Below the pieces are notes generated by a model, which ran no database searches, was not told where the DNA came from, and was given only the letters and a program-made list of their open reading frames with translations. Source: Ectocarpus siliculosus (Eukaryota > Sar > Phaeophyceae > Ectocarpales > Ectocarpaceae). From it: a DNA stretch of 47,333 nt. This document shows positions 1 to 10,760 of the stretch, in pieces. The stretch's first letter is position 1, and every line of letters begins with the position of its first letter. The position numbers and the translations under genes are program-made. Where the stretch lies: assembly GCA_000310025.1 (NCBI GenBank), contig FN649758.1, forward strand, positions 2,198,659 to 2,245,991, given 5' to 3'.

Positions 1-2735
1 TCAAGGGGCATGATCTCTATCTCTCGCGACACATTCGGGTTCACGACTGAGGGGGACAGGACGTCGGATGAGGCGATGGCTGCGGCTAGGGCAGGCTGAA
101 AATCTCGGATCGACGGAGACACTAAATCAACATCGATAGGCGTGGAAGCATCACTCGGAGGTACTACACCGGAAGTGGTGGACGGGATGCTCGAACTCGA
201 AGGTACGACACCGGCAGCGCCGATGGGCGGGAAGCTCGAAGCCGAAGGTACAACACCGGCGGGACCGATGGACGGGAAGCTCGGAGCCGAAGGTACAACA
301 CCGGCGGGACCGATGGACGGGAAGCTGGAACTCGGACCGCATCCTGCACCCGATCCTGAAATCTGAGAAGGGGGAGGGGGGTTTTGCGCGAAAAGGCCAG
401 TACCAACACCAGGCGGAGACGCTTGGCGGACAACGGGGGGAGGGACAACGGTAGAGGGGATTACATCACCGTCGCGGTACGAGGGAGGCAAGCGGGTGGC
501 CGATAGAGAGCATCCGATATCCGAGTATGCGAAACTAAGCCGACCACCGAAAAGGTGCACACCCCTCTCATCCAACATTATCCTGTGCTTTTTCTGCGTG
601 TGGTGCAGAGAGAACAAGTTGAACGAAATTCCTGGTACTACGTACACGTCTGTCAATTGGACACAGAAATCCGCTTCCCCCGATCGACCTCCTGCCATGT
701 GAAATGCCAGATTGACACTACCTACGCACTCCACGCGCAAATAAGCACCATTGCCTACTTTGATGAATTCTTTGCCGGGGGGGACAGGCGAGATGTTGTA
801 CATCTTGGAGCTGTTACTCACAAAATGGTTGCTTGCACCGCTATCAGACCAAAATACCTCCCTACCAGGACTGTATTCGCAACTCTGTGCAGACAAAGCA
901 AAGCCAAGATCATCACCACATGCGACACTGCTTACATCACTCGAAACCGAAAGCGAACTCATCTCGTCAGCGGACACAAAGTGTGCCATCAGGGAGTGGA
1001 GATGCCCAGGCGGATAGGTTGCTGCTCCGGGAGAGGGCGACTGGGGCGGGGCATGGGTGGAGTGCTGCTGCTGCTGCGGCTGAAACGACGGCGGTGGCGG
1101 AGGCTGCGATGGTGGCTGCTGCTGCTGGTAGTACGGTGTCGGAGGCGGGTAGTACGGCTGCTGCTGGTAGTAGTCTGGCGAAGGCTGCTGCTGCTGCTGC
1201 TGCTGCTCCCACCCGCCATACTCGGTACCATTCGCGGGCCCCCCGTAGGGCATAGCACTATACGCGTGCATCACATTAGCGTGCCCGTACGGAGGCCGCC
1301 AAGGCGGTTGTGGAGGACGAGGGGGCGCTGCATACCTGTGCTGATGCTGTCCTCGGTAGCCGCTGTGAGGTCCGTGCTGAGGCCCACCGCCCCAGCCCCC
1401 CCCACTGTAGCTCGGCTGCTGCGGCGGCGGTCCGTGAAGTTGCTGTTGCTGAGGCTGCTGTTGCTGAGACTGCTGCTGTTGGGGTTGCTGTTGCTGAGAC
1501 TGCTGCTGTTGGGGCTGCTGCTGCTCCTGCTCCTTCCGACGGTCGCGCTGGGTGTAGCACTGGGCGTTGGTGTGGAACAAGCGCGGATGTAGGTAGCAGT
1601 GGTCGTTGTCGGCTCCTCTCTCACCTCCGCCTTTCTTGTTTCCTCTCACCCTGCTCCTGCTCCGACTCCGGGCGCCTCCGTCTCCGTCCTGACCCCCGCC
1701 GTTTCCACTCGACCCATTTTGGACACGTCCATCGCCCCGGATGCCACCGGAAGCGACGAACGCGTGCCCCGCGCCATTCTTCGGTTCCCCCTCCCGACGG
1801 CGAACCGAGTCCGCATGAGCATCTCGCACAGCCTTTTCAATTGTCTCGCGCGAGGGGGGAATCGGTGACATGGTCAGAATCTTCTTCTCTACCGAGTACT
1901 CGTCGGAAAGGTGGTATACCATGTGGGCATTGGCATCATCGTCGGAGAAAACAACACCGTGCGAGGCGAGCCTACTGCGCAAAACAGCAAATCTCCCGAA
2001 GTACTCTTGCGGGGTCTCCCCTACTTTCATCTCAAGAGCGTGATATTGAGATGACAGCCTTTCTTTTTCGGCCCTGGCACGCGTGCTCGTAATAATTGAG
2101 GAATATCTTCCAACCTCCACTAGGACTCCCATCGGCGATGATCTGGGGTTAGGGATTGGCATGTATGTCACTGTCGTGATCAGCAGGTTCCACGCCGTTA
2201 TTGCCTTTTCTACCCGTCCACTCGAATGCACCCTACGCATCTCCTCCATGCTCACGCCTTCTTTCCCAACTGGAATTTTTTCTTCAGTCAGTACTACGTC
2301 ACGCACTCCTTCCTGGGCAAACATAGCTACCATGTTCGATCGAAATATCAAAAACTTAGCCTGCTCATCCTCCCCTTGCTTGAAAACACCATCCCAAGGC
2401 GCTAGGCGCTTAGTCTCAGTCATTCGAACCGTCCCTGCGTTAATGGGTACTCTACCCATGTCCCCTGATGAGACGTGAAGTCGACCGGTGAGGGCGTCGG
2501 CGAGTGTGCGGGCGATTTCGTCGGTCGTCGGGTTGGCCGATGGCCGCCCCGCGTGTTGCTGGTGGCGATCCTCGTGCTCTCTTCCGGTCCGGACGTCATC
2601 TGTCCTCCGCTCCTCTGCTTCTTGCCTCGACATCTCGGCCAGTCTTGCTTCTACCCTCTGTTCGACCAAGTAGTTGATCCGGGCTTCCTCCTCTGCTAGT
2701 CGGGCGCTCACTCGATCTTGCTCGGTGTCGTTCAT
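1..2735 (-). CDS. Ty1/copia retrotransposon Gag-protease polyprotein, N-terminal part (runs off left edge)
   Basis: Translating the minus strand from the ATG at 2735-2733 gives one uninterrupted frame of 911 codons to the window edge. The N-terminus is charged and helical. A UBN2/copia Gag core lies around residues 150-300 (EYFGRF near 245). A CX2HX4HX4C zinc-knuckle variant follows at C380, H383, H388 and C393. Residues ~400-600 are a Gln/Pro/Tyr-rich linker written largely in CAG/CAA codons. An aspartic protease follows: the catalytic D631-S-G motif sits in FWSDSGASNHF, and DVYVVPGISFNLFSL starts at 696. After the protease come about four 45-bp (15-codon) in-frame tandem repeats at 171-335. 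Integrase and RT would lie left of the window. The frame is intact over the whole visible part, so this copy may be young. Copia assignment is firm from the protease block; the start codon is the first in-frame ATG and is less certain. Confidence 0.9.
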   Translation of the reverse strand, partial: MNDTEQDRVSARLAEEEARINYLVEQRVEARLAEMSRQEAEERRTDDVRTGREHEDRHQQHAGRPSANPTTDEIARTLADALTGRLHVSSGDMGRVPINAGTVRMTETKRLAPWDGVFKQGEDEQAKFLIFRSNMVAMFAQEGVRDVVLTEEKIPVGKEGVSMEEMRRVHSSGRVEKAITAWNLLITTVTYMPIPNPRSSPMGVLVEVGRYSSIITSTRARAEKERLSSQYHALEMKVGETPQEYFGRFAVLRSRLASHGVVFSDDDANAHMVYHLSDEYSVEKKILTMSPIPPSRETIEKAVRDAHADSVRRREGEPKNGAGHAFVASGGIRGDGRVQNGSSGNGGGQDGDGGARSRSRSRVRGNKKGGGERGADNDHCYLHPRLFHTNAQCYTQRDRRKEQEQQQPQQQQSQQQQPQQQQSQQQQPQQQQLHGPPPQQPSYSGGGWGGGPQHGPHSGYRGQHQHRYAAPPRPPQPPWRPPYGHANVMHAYSAMPYGGPANGTEYGGWEQQQQQQQPSPDYYQQQPYYPPPTPYYQQQQPPSQPPPPPSFQPQQQQHSTHAPPQSPSPGAATYPPGHLHSLMAHFVSADEMSSLSVSSDVSSVACGDDLGFALSAQSCEYSPGREVFWSDSGASNHFVSNSSKMYNISPVPPGKEFIKVGNGAYLRVECVGSVNLAFHMAGGRSGEADFCVQLTDVYVVPGISFNLFSLHHTQKKHRIMLDERGVHLFGGRLSFAYSDIGCSLSATRLPPSYRDGDVIPSTVVPPPVVRQASPPGVGTGLFAQNPPPPSQISGSGAGCGPSSSFPSIGPAGVVPSAPSFPSIGPAGVVPSASSFPPIGAAGVVPSSSSIPSTTSGVVPPSDASTPIDVDLVSPSIRDFQPALAAAIASSDVLSPSVVNPNVSREIEIMPL

Positions 2736-3155
2736 CGGTGGCTGCTGCTGATCGCCGCAAAGCGATACTCCAAACTAAGCTCGACTCGAATCTCGTAGAC
2801 GACGTGTCATACGCTAGCGTGATCGATAATTCGGGTGGCTCAGTTGTGTGTGATGGGAGCGTAGAGCAGCTCGGCCATGACGGGCCGCACGGGTAGGTAA
2901 AGACGTGTAGACGTGGTGAAAAACGTGTTGTATTCATCGGGGGCGTGCTTGAGCTCGTCATTCCATCACGGCATCAAGTCACGCATAACGCTTTAATACC
3001 TAGAACGAATCTCCATGAATCTCCACCAATCTACTACACTCCCAAGGAAAACACAAAGAAACTTCTTGTTCCTCCGTAGTTCGTCACTGCAATCCCCGCA
3101 TATTTATACGCAATATACCACCCCCATGCTATGCTACGAGTATATCGAATACACA
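2736..3155 (-). promoter_or_regulatory. Candidate copia 5' LTR plus leader
   Basis: This lies directly upstream of the copia ORF on the minus strand. Reading that strand there is a TATA-box-like TATAAATA at 3108-3101, then about 100 bases later AGGTATTAAAGC at 3001-2990, which matches 9 of 12 bases of the initiator-Met primer-binding site common in copia elements. The right boundary near 3150 abuts satellite sequence (the ACACCACC tract), so the LTR would be only about 150 bp, starting TGTGT. The second LTR is outside the window, so the ends cannot be confirmed. Confidence 0.35.
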
Positions 3156-5757
3156 CCACCACACACCACCACACCATACCACACCACCAAAACCGGAAAC
3201 CGGGACCGAAACATGGCCATATCCTATAGACTATCCACGCCGCACGACACCCTACGTGTCCATGCGCATACATACATACGTCGTTGGCCAACTTTGGCCG
3301 GGGTGTGTGTGTGCGTTGAAGACATGGCCGTGCGGTAACGGTCCCAAGCAGTAGTATGAAAGAAGTTCGGCACGATCCACGATCCATGATCCGACGACGG
3401 GTAGATGTTCCTCCGCGTTCGCGTTCATCCTTGATCCGGGGCGATCTTTCATTCCACCGTGCAGCCACATGGCATCCATCTCACCGCAAGCCAAGCCTAC
3501 GTGTCTGGTGTGTGGTCACTTGGCCAGCAAGTGTGCTCTGACGACATGCCAGTGTGGTGGCTGTCTCAAACAACATGCCCTCAGCAACAACAGCCCAAGT
3601 AGAGGGGTGGACGGAACCACGGATGGGATGGATCCGACGCGTATTGTAAACGATTCATTCTACAGCCGACCAGCCGACCAGCGTAGCCGTTCAGCGACCA
3701 GCGGACCATGGCGCAAGCGGATACAGGATACCTAAGCATGTTTCGCACAACGGGACCGTTTGGCCATGCTCATGCTCGGGTGCGCCACAGTCTGGGTGAT
3801 TGCTGCACGCCATGGTTTAAGTGTATTGTGAGGTCGAGCACCGCTGGCACGACCGTTGGCACGGCAGTCGACCGCAATCGGTGGTCCCGCACAGCACGCT
3901 GGCCGGTTTCATCCTGTTGGCGCAGACCAAAATGGTGAGTTTTGAGCGACGGGGTATATAGAAACAGAGGTGAGAACTGTGCACAAGAGCAGACCCTGGA
4001 ATGGTTTGGCTGGCACAAAGTGTTGCAGTCTTACAGATTTATCTGTCTCTTCCAGCTGTGGTCCTGATTGATTGGGAGTTTGGCTGGCACAAAGTGTTGC
4101 AGTCTTACAGCAGTGTCTGTCTCTCGATCTTTCCCCAAACTCAAACCAACAACACCCGGGGGGGTATCCAAACAACCCCCCCACCCCCCCAACACACCAC
4201 CACACACCACCACACCATACCACACCACCAAAACCGGAAACCGGAACCGAAACATGGCCATATCCTATAGACTATCCACGCCGCACGACACCCTACGTGT
4301 CCATGCGCATACATACATACGCTCGTTGGCCAACTTTGGCCGGCGAGTGGGTGTGCGTTGAAGACATGGCCGTGCGGTAACGGTCCCAAGCAGTAGTATG
4401 AAAGAAGTTCGGCACGATCCACGATCCATGATCCGACGACGGGTAGATGTTCCTCCGCGTTCGCGTTCATCCTTGATCCGGGGCGATCTTTCATTCCACC
4501 GTGCAGCCACATGGCATCCATCTCACCGCAAGCCAAGCCTACGTGTCTGGTGTGTGGTCACTTGGCCAGCAAGTGTGCTCTGACGACATGCCAGTGTGGT
4601 GGTTGTCTCAAACAACATGCCCTCAGCAACAACAGCCCAAGTAGAGGGGTGGACGGAACCACGGATGGGATGGATCCGACGCGTATTGTAAACGATTCAT
4701 TCTACAGCCGACCAGCCGACCAGCGTAGCCGTTCAGCGACCAGCGGACCATGGCGCAAGCGGATACAGGATACCTAAGCATGTTTCGCACAACGGGACCG
4801 TTTGACCATGCTCATCCTCGGGTGCACCACAGTCTGGGTGATTGCTGCACGCCATGGTTTAAGTGTTTTGTGAGGTCGAACACCGCTGGCACGACCGTTG
4901 GCACGGCAGTCGACCGCAATCGGTGGTCCCGCACAGCACGCTGGCCGGTTTCATCCTGTTGGCGCAGACCAAAATGGTGAGTTTTGAGCGACGGGGTATA
5001 TAGAAACAGAGGTGAGCACTGTGCACAAGAGCAGACCCTGGAATGGTTTGGCTGGCACAAAGTGTTGCAGTCTTACAGATTTATCTGTCTCTTCCAGCTG
5101 TGGTCTTGATTGATTGGGAGTTTGGCTGGCACAAAGTGTTGCAGTCTTACAGCAGTGTCTGTCTCTCAATCTTTCCCCAAGCTCAAACCAACAACACCCG
5201 GGGGGGTATCCAAACAACCCCCCCACCCCCCCAACACACCACCACACACCACCACACCATACCACACCACCAAAACCGGAAACCGGAACCGAAACATGGC
5301 CATATCCTATAGACTATCCACGCCGCACGACACCCTACGTGTCCATGCGCATACATACATACATACGTCGTTGGCCAACTTTGGCCGGGGTGTGTGTGTG
5401 CGTTGAAGACATGGCCGTGCGGTAACGGTCCCAAGCAGTAGTATGAAAGACGTTCGGCACGATCCATGATCCATGATCCGACGACGGGTAGATGTTCCTC
5501 CGCGTTCGCGTTCATCCTTGATCCGGGGCGATCTTTCATTCCACCGTGCAGCCACATGGCATCCATCTCACCGCAAGCCAAGCCTACGTGTCTGGTGTGT
5601 GGTCACTTGGCCAGCAAGTGTGCACTGACGACATGCCAGTGTGGTGGCTGTCTCAAACAACATGCCCTCAGCAACAGCCCAAGTAGAGGGGTGGACGGAA
5701 CCACGGATGGGATGGATCCGACGGGTAGTATGCGATTCATTCTATAGCCGCAGCAGG
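3152..5757. repeat. 1.04-kb satellite-like tandem array, block A (about 2.5 units)
   Basis: The segment starting GTATGAAAGA recurs at 3353, 4395 and 5440, giving periods of 1042 and 1045 bp. Neighbouring copies differ at only a few positions. Landmarks in each unit are an ACACCACC/CCCCACC-rich tract, GATCCGACGACGGGTAGATG, a GGTGAGTTTTGAGCG segment, and an internal 32-bp direct repeat (TTTGGCTGGCACAAAGTGTT...) starting at 4005 and again at 4079. Short ORFs in the unit are not preserved in diverged copies (frameshifts and stops at 18.1 and 19.2 kb), so I treat the unit as non-coding. The array is ended at 5757 by the 5' end of a LINE. Confidence 0.9.
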
Positions 5758-5960
5758 GTCTTCCTCCCCGGCCTGCCCCCCCCGTCCCTGGGGTAGGCCG
5801 AGGTTCCGCAAGTGGATCTAGACCTCGAAAGACCACCCAGCAACGACGGATATACGGTCCCTAGCACTGTTGAGAGGGGGATCCTGAGTTTGGCGGTTTG
5901 GAGTTACTGCTGTCGTGAGATCGGGGTAGCTCGTGAACCGCCAGCTTTGGTAGCTGCAAA

Positions 5961-8897
5961 ATGAGACCGGATCCTAACGCCCCGGCTTGGACACCGACGT
6001 TATGCAGCAGCAGAGAGCACGGTGAGGGTGGCGGAGTGACCGCACGCTGCCCCAGAGAGAGGAAAGGAGAGAGTCCAGAGATGGAGGGCCACACCGCTCC
6101 GGGACAAGAAGACAACTCTATGGGAAACAAAGCAATAACCGGGGTAACTATTATCTTAGCCCGAGTGTTCGCAAGAAAATTGCAAAAAAACAAAAAAAGA
6201 GGGGGATGGAGGAACAGGAGGGGTCGGGCGGCGCGTAGGCTAGCTAAGAGAGCAGCGCGCGCCGCGCGAAAGAGACAGGAGGGTCAACTTCTTAGGGTAG
6301 CAACCTGGAATGTGCGGACTTTGGCTGTAAACGGGGCCAATAGATACGGGCGAGCCTACAGCACTCTACACGATGCAGCGAGACAAGCGCATCGGTGGTA
6401 GGAAAATGCAGGAGACACGGAGGGCATGTCGAACGGATTTTGCAGCAGCGGGTTTCCGGGTGTTCTGCTGTGGTACGGAGACTGGTGGAGTCCATGGTGT
6501 GGGGATAGCCGTCAAAGAGTCAGTGTGCAAGACATCCACGTTCACTACGGAGTTTATCGACGAACGCCTTATGGCTATGAGGTTTCTGTTGGCAGGCTAC
6601 CGTGGAACGGTCAACTTCGTAGTCCCGTATATGCTTCAACCGAACTGTCAACCGCCGACAGCAAGCGCGTGTTCTGGGGAAAACTTGACAGTCTTGTGCG
6701 GAGAATCCCTTCCAAAGAATGCGTGTATGTGCTATTGGATGCCAACGCGCGGACGGGAGATAGATTGGACGGAGGGGACGGAAGGGTACTAGGAATGTAC
6801 GGGCGTGATGAGCTTCACGACAATGGCATGCTACTGTTGAATTTCGCAACGGAAAACAGGCTAGCTCTCACGAACACGTTCTTCGAGACACGCAAGGGCG
6901 GAATATGGCACACATACAACGGTGTGTCGGGAAACGATTGCAAGCGCCTTGACTACATCCTGACAAGGCAGGCACATCACGGCCGAGTATCTAACGTGGT
7001 TGTCATCCCCCAGCTGGTTCGCCCAGTCAAAGCAGACTCAGACCACAACATGGTAGTAGCCACCGTCAACCTCGGTGGCAGGCTTGCCCACAACCGTGCA
7101 GTCCGGACTAAATCGAAACAGCAGCAATTCAACCGACGGGAATTGCAGTTCGAAGCAGCACGGTATGCGGTGACTAATCGGTTCCTCCTCAACCTCGACA
7201 CACGACTGGACGAGCGAACATCCACCGCCGCGGAATTGGCGACCGACTTTACCAATGCTCTCCTCGAAGCAGCGCGGACGACCCTAGGGGAGGAACCGCG
7301 GAGACGCCGCACGCAGGAGTGGTGTGAGACCCCAGAGACGAGAGAAGCACTGGAGAAGGCCCTTACCAAACGGCGGGAAGCGCGCCGGGCGATGAGGGGC
7401 AACTGGAACTCAGCAACGTGGAGAATTCTCAAAGCAGCGTGTAAGGGAGTGGCTACAGCAGTCGGAACGGGCATTTACGCCCACATGGACGGATATGTGA
7501 CTGAACTCGAAGCAATCTACAAAGATCGCGACATGAGAGGACTGTACCAACACCTCAAGAGATCAGTGGGCCTCAGCGGGAGACAAGCGGGGGGACAGCA
7601 GTTCGTCGCGGATGAGAACGGCGTGTTGCTCCGGAACAGGGACGACATCCTCCAACGGTGGGCGAGATTCTTCAGCACCCTACTCTACACCAAATCCCCC
7701 ACCCTGAACCCAGACATCATTGAACGAGTGACGAAGCGGCCAGCGACACGTGACACTCAACGGTTGGGAGAGGTGCCAGAACTCGAGGAGGTGGCACGGG
7801 CAGCGAAAGGCCTCAAGAACTGGAAGGCACCCGGCCATGACTCCCTCCCTGCCGAGTTGCTCAAGATCGATGACGAAGAACCCTTTGTCCTGGGACACCT
7901 CCATACCATCCTCGTCAAGGTGTGGAACGGAGGAGATATCCCCCAAGAGTGGCAGGACGCAACCATCAAGGTGCTGTACAAGAAGGGTGACCGGTCCAAC
8001 TGTAACGACTACAGGGGGATTTCGCTACTATCTCACGTAGGCAAGGTCCCCATCAAGATCATCACCAACCGTCTAAGCGCCTTCTGCGAAGCCAACAACA
8101 TCCTCCCGGAGGAACAGTGCGGATTTCGACCGAGGCGATTCACCGTCGACATGCTGTTCGTCGTGCGCCGCCTCCAGGAGCTGGGGCGGAGAAAGAAAAT
8201 ACCGCTCGACATGTGCTTCGTCGACTTGAAGAAGGCGTATGATTCGGTGGACCGAGAGATGCTATGGAAGGTGCTGGCCAGGGCCGGGATTCCCGCGAAG
8301 CTAATCAAAGTCATCCGCCAATTCCACGATGGAATGCGGGCCCTGGTGCGCATGGACGACGGAGAACTATCGGACTGGTTCTTCGTCACACAGGGTGTGC
8401 GACAAGGATGTGTGCTATCCCCACTGCTGTTCGCGGGAGCACTGGCAAGGCAGCCGGACGGGCGACTCCCGAAACGACTGATGCTCGGCGAGCTGGTGGG
8501 GGGGGAGAAGCCACGTAGGGGGGGACAGGAACAGAACTGCCCGAAGTGTGTGCTCGACGACCTGAAAGCATTCAGGGCCGACCACGGATCTACGAAAACC
8601 GATCCATGTTGTCTCGGAATCCCCGTACCGAAAGACACGGCACCGAAGTTAAAGTGGACGGAAGCCGCGAAGGTGGAGGGGGTAGTACCCTGGCATGCGG
8701 CGGTGCTGCAGGGAGCTGAGAGGTTCATGACCTCCTGGCACGAGAAGGAAGAAGAGGCCAGCCGACAACGAGCGCTCAAACGAAACCACAAGCCAACAAC
8801 CAATGGGGCGGGAGGGGGGCAGGAGACGGACGAGACGGCGAGGGAAGAAAGCAAACGAGAAGAGACTGACCGAGTGGCACGATACGTGCCGGATTGA
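5961..8897 (+). pseudogene. LINE copy 1 ORF: AP endonuclease plus reverse transcriptase, disrupted
   Basis: A basic N-terminus (Arg/Lys-rich, about 6180-6290) leads into an exonuclease-endonuclease-phosphatase domain. It starts at LLRVATWNVRTL (about 6291) and continues through VLLDANARTG to the catalytic SDH in ADSDHNMVV (about 7035). Small indels near 6380-6405 and an extra 2 bases near 6630 (compare copy 3 at 13750) move the frame out and back. The RT then reads through KAPGHDSLPAELLK, YKKGDRSNCNDYRGISLL, CGFRPRRFTVDM, CFVDLKKAYDSVD (motif A) and TQGVRQGCVLSPLLF (motif B). At 8427-8432 it jumps straight into the C-terminal DGRLPKRLMLGEL domain. Motif C (the YADD box) and the thumb are missing, so this copy cannot encode an active RT. 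The frame is otherwise open to the stop at 8897. Confidence 0.9.
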
Positions 8898-9237
8898 ATT
8901 TCTTTCAGCCAATTCCCCCCCCCCCAGCGTTGCACCATTGCACCAACCCCCCAGTAGTGATGACGTACCATTACAATGTATCGCTGGTTGGTGGCCATGT
9001 TTGCGTGTTTGCTTGTTCGTTAGTGGTCTCTCCACCGTGTGCATTGTTCTGCCTCATACTTCTTGTTATTTTCGGCCTGGTCCCTCTTTGTCCTCGCCCT
9101 TTTCAATTTATTTTCGTTTTGTTTTCTCTTCTTCTTATTATACTGTTTCCATTTGTATTTTTCTCTTTTTCTCTTTTTTCTCTTTTTTCTCTTTTTTCTC
9201 TTTTTTTCTCTCTTTTTTCTCTCCTTTTCTGTGTCAA

Positions 9238-9500
9238 ATGGTCTCGTCTCTGCTTGCGTTGTGAAGTACCAAGATTGAACCAAGGGGGGCGTACCTCTTT
9301 CTCTCCGGCCAATGATAGATAGTGACTCCTAGTCTCAGTTGATACCTCCTCTCTTTTATTTTCTCTATTTTCTCTCTTTTTCTGTGCCAGATGGTCTCGT
9401 CTCTGCTTGCGTTGTGAAGTACCAAGATTGAACCAAGGGGGCGTACCTCTTTCTCTCCGGCCAATGATAGATAGTGACTCCGAGTCTCAGTTGATACCTC
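9238..9500 (+). repeat. 153-bp tandem duplication in LINE copy 1 3' UTR
   Basis: The block beginning ATGGTCTCGTCTCTGCTTGC at 9238 recurs at 9391. It includes GAAGTACCAAGATTGAACC and the AATGATAGATAGTGACTCC segment. LINE copy 2 (11100-11000, inverted) and the solo 3' end at 44.3 kb carry the block once, so the duplication is private to copy 1. Confidence 0.85.
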
Positions 9501-9533
9501 GCATAGCGCGAGGCGCGGGTGGAGGATTCCAGA

Positions 9534-9856
9534 TTTTTTTTTTTGTCTTCACTTCAAATCAGCGCTCACAGCACAGCACTTGTGCCGTTTACTCCAACCC
9601 GTGGTCACACAGAAGAGCCCCTCTCTGCCTTCCCCTCCTGCGGTACTTTGCCTTCGTTTTTTAATGCGAGAAGAGCTCAGCACTCTCTTCCCTCTGTGTA
9701 CACACACACGAACTAGCGCTATCCACTGGGCCAGGAGCGGAAGCGAGAGAAAAACTCGCTTTGCAAGAAAAGCTCGCATTCGCCGGGATTCGAACCGCCC
9801 CTGGCCTGACCTGCAGAAGGTGTCGAGATTACCAACTACACCACCGGGGCGACCGG
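9534..9856 (-). mobile_element. tRNA-derived SINE inserted in LINE 3' UTR
   Basis: On the minus strand a tRNA-like head begins at 9850 with an A-box-like GGTGGTGTAGTTGG and has a perfect B box, GGTTCGAATCC, near 9796-9786. A second A-box-like GGCCCAGTGGATAGCGC follows near 9730, so the head may be composite. The element ends in GTGAAGAC followed by an 11-base A run (T run 9534-9544 on plus). Acceptor and T-stem pairing fail, so this is not a working tRNA. The same site is empty in LINE copy 2 (about 10955-10970) and in the 44.25-kb copy. A short CAGA repeat flanks the insert on both sides. Confidence 0.75.
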
Positions 9857-10037
9857 CAGAATATCTGTCGTTGATTTCTATTGACTTGCGGACCCCTTCG
9901 GGGCCAGTTTATTTGAGTGTACCTTTTAAGGGTAAGTTAACCTGTCAACACGGGAATCGACCGCGTCGAGTGTTGGATCAGTACGGACATACAAACGAAC
10001 TGGGTAGAGAGAGATCGGAACGGTTTTTAATGTAAAG

Positions 10038-10083
<46 letters not shown>

Positions 10084-10760
10084 CGATCCATGATCCGACG
10101 ACGGGTAGATGTTCCTCCGCGTTCGCGTTCATCCTTGATCCGGGGCGATCTTTCATGCCACCGTGCAGCCACATGGCATCCATCTCACCGCAAGCCAAGC
10201 CTACGTGTCTGGTGTGTGGTCACTTGGCCAGCAAGTGTGCTCTGACGACATGCCAGTGTGGTGGCTGTCTCAAACAACATGCCCTCAGCAACAGCCCAAG
10301 TAGAGGGGTGGACGGAACCACGGATGGGATGGATCCGACGCGTATTGTAAACGATTCATTCTACAGCCGACCAGCCGACCAGCGTAGCCGTTCAGCGACC
10401 AGCGGACCATGGCGCACGCGGATACAGGATACCTATAAGCATGTTTCGCACAACGGGACCGTTTGGCCATGCTTATGCTCGGGCGCACCACAGTCTGGGT
10501 GATTGCTGCACGCCATGGTACAAATGTATTGTGAGGTCGAACACCGCTGGCACGACCGTTGGCACGGCAGTCGACCGCAATCGGTGGTCCCGCACAGCAC
10601 GCTGGCCAGTTTCATCCTGTTGGTGCAGACCAAAATGGTGAGTTTTGAGCGACGGGGTATATAGAAACAGAGGTGAGCACCGTGCACAAAAGCAGACCAT
10701 GGAATGGTTTGGCTGGCACAAATGTTGCAGTCTTACAGATTTATCTGTCTCTTCCAGCTG
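10084..10760. repeat. Satellite unit block B (partial)
   Basis: Same unit as block A, from GATCCATGATCCGACGACGG to CTCTTCCAGCTG. The left edge abuts the AAC tail of LINE copy 1 and the right edge abuts the inverted GTT tail of LINE copy 2. The 3' flank of copy 1 starts at a unit position about 291 bp upstream of where its 5' flank stopped. Confidence 0.9.

Larger units (their letters stand above)
5762..10083 (+). mobile_element. APE-type non-LTR retrotransposon (LINE), copy 1, near full length with internal deletion
   Basis: The 5' end at about 5762 (TCCTCCCCGGCCTG) is shared with copy 3 at 12868, so both reach the true 5' end. Layout: 5' UTR 5762-5960, broken coding region 5961-8897, long T/C-rich 3' UTR, and a 3' tail of about 16 AAC triplets (about 10036-10083) preceded by GGTTTTTAATGTAAAGAC. 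The 3' UTR has gained a 153-bp tandem duplication (9238-9500) and a SINE (9534-9856). Satellite sequence flanks both ends. The RT resembles RTE/CR1-like clades, but I cannot assign the clade from sequence alone. Confidence 0.9.

Noticed and set aside
555-1592. 345-codon plus-strand ORF with Leu/Arg runs
   Set aside because: It is the antisense shadow of the CAG-rich copia Gag frame, which has domain support.
3469-5747. Repeated Cys-containing ORF (CLVCGHLASKCALTTCQCGG) in each satellite unit
   Set aside because: Diverged units at 18.1 and 19.1 kb have frameshifts and a stop in this frame, so there is no sign of protein-level selection.
8033-8998. 321-codon minus ORF over the LINE
   Set aside because: Shadow of the RT and C-terminal domain on the plus strand, with Ser/Arg-rich composition and no domain.
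9780-9850. Functional tRNA gene on the minus strand
   Set aside because: A and B boxes are present but the acceptor and T stems do not pair. It is read as a SINE head.
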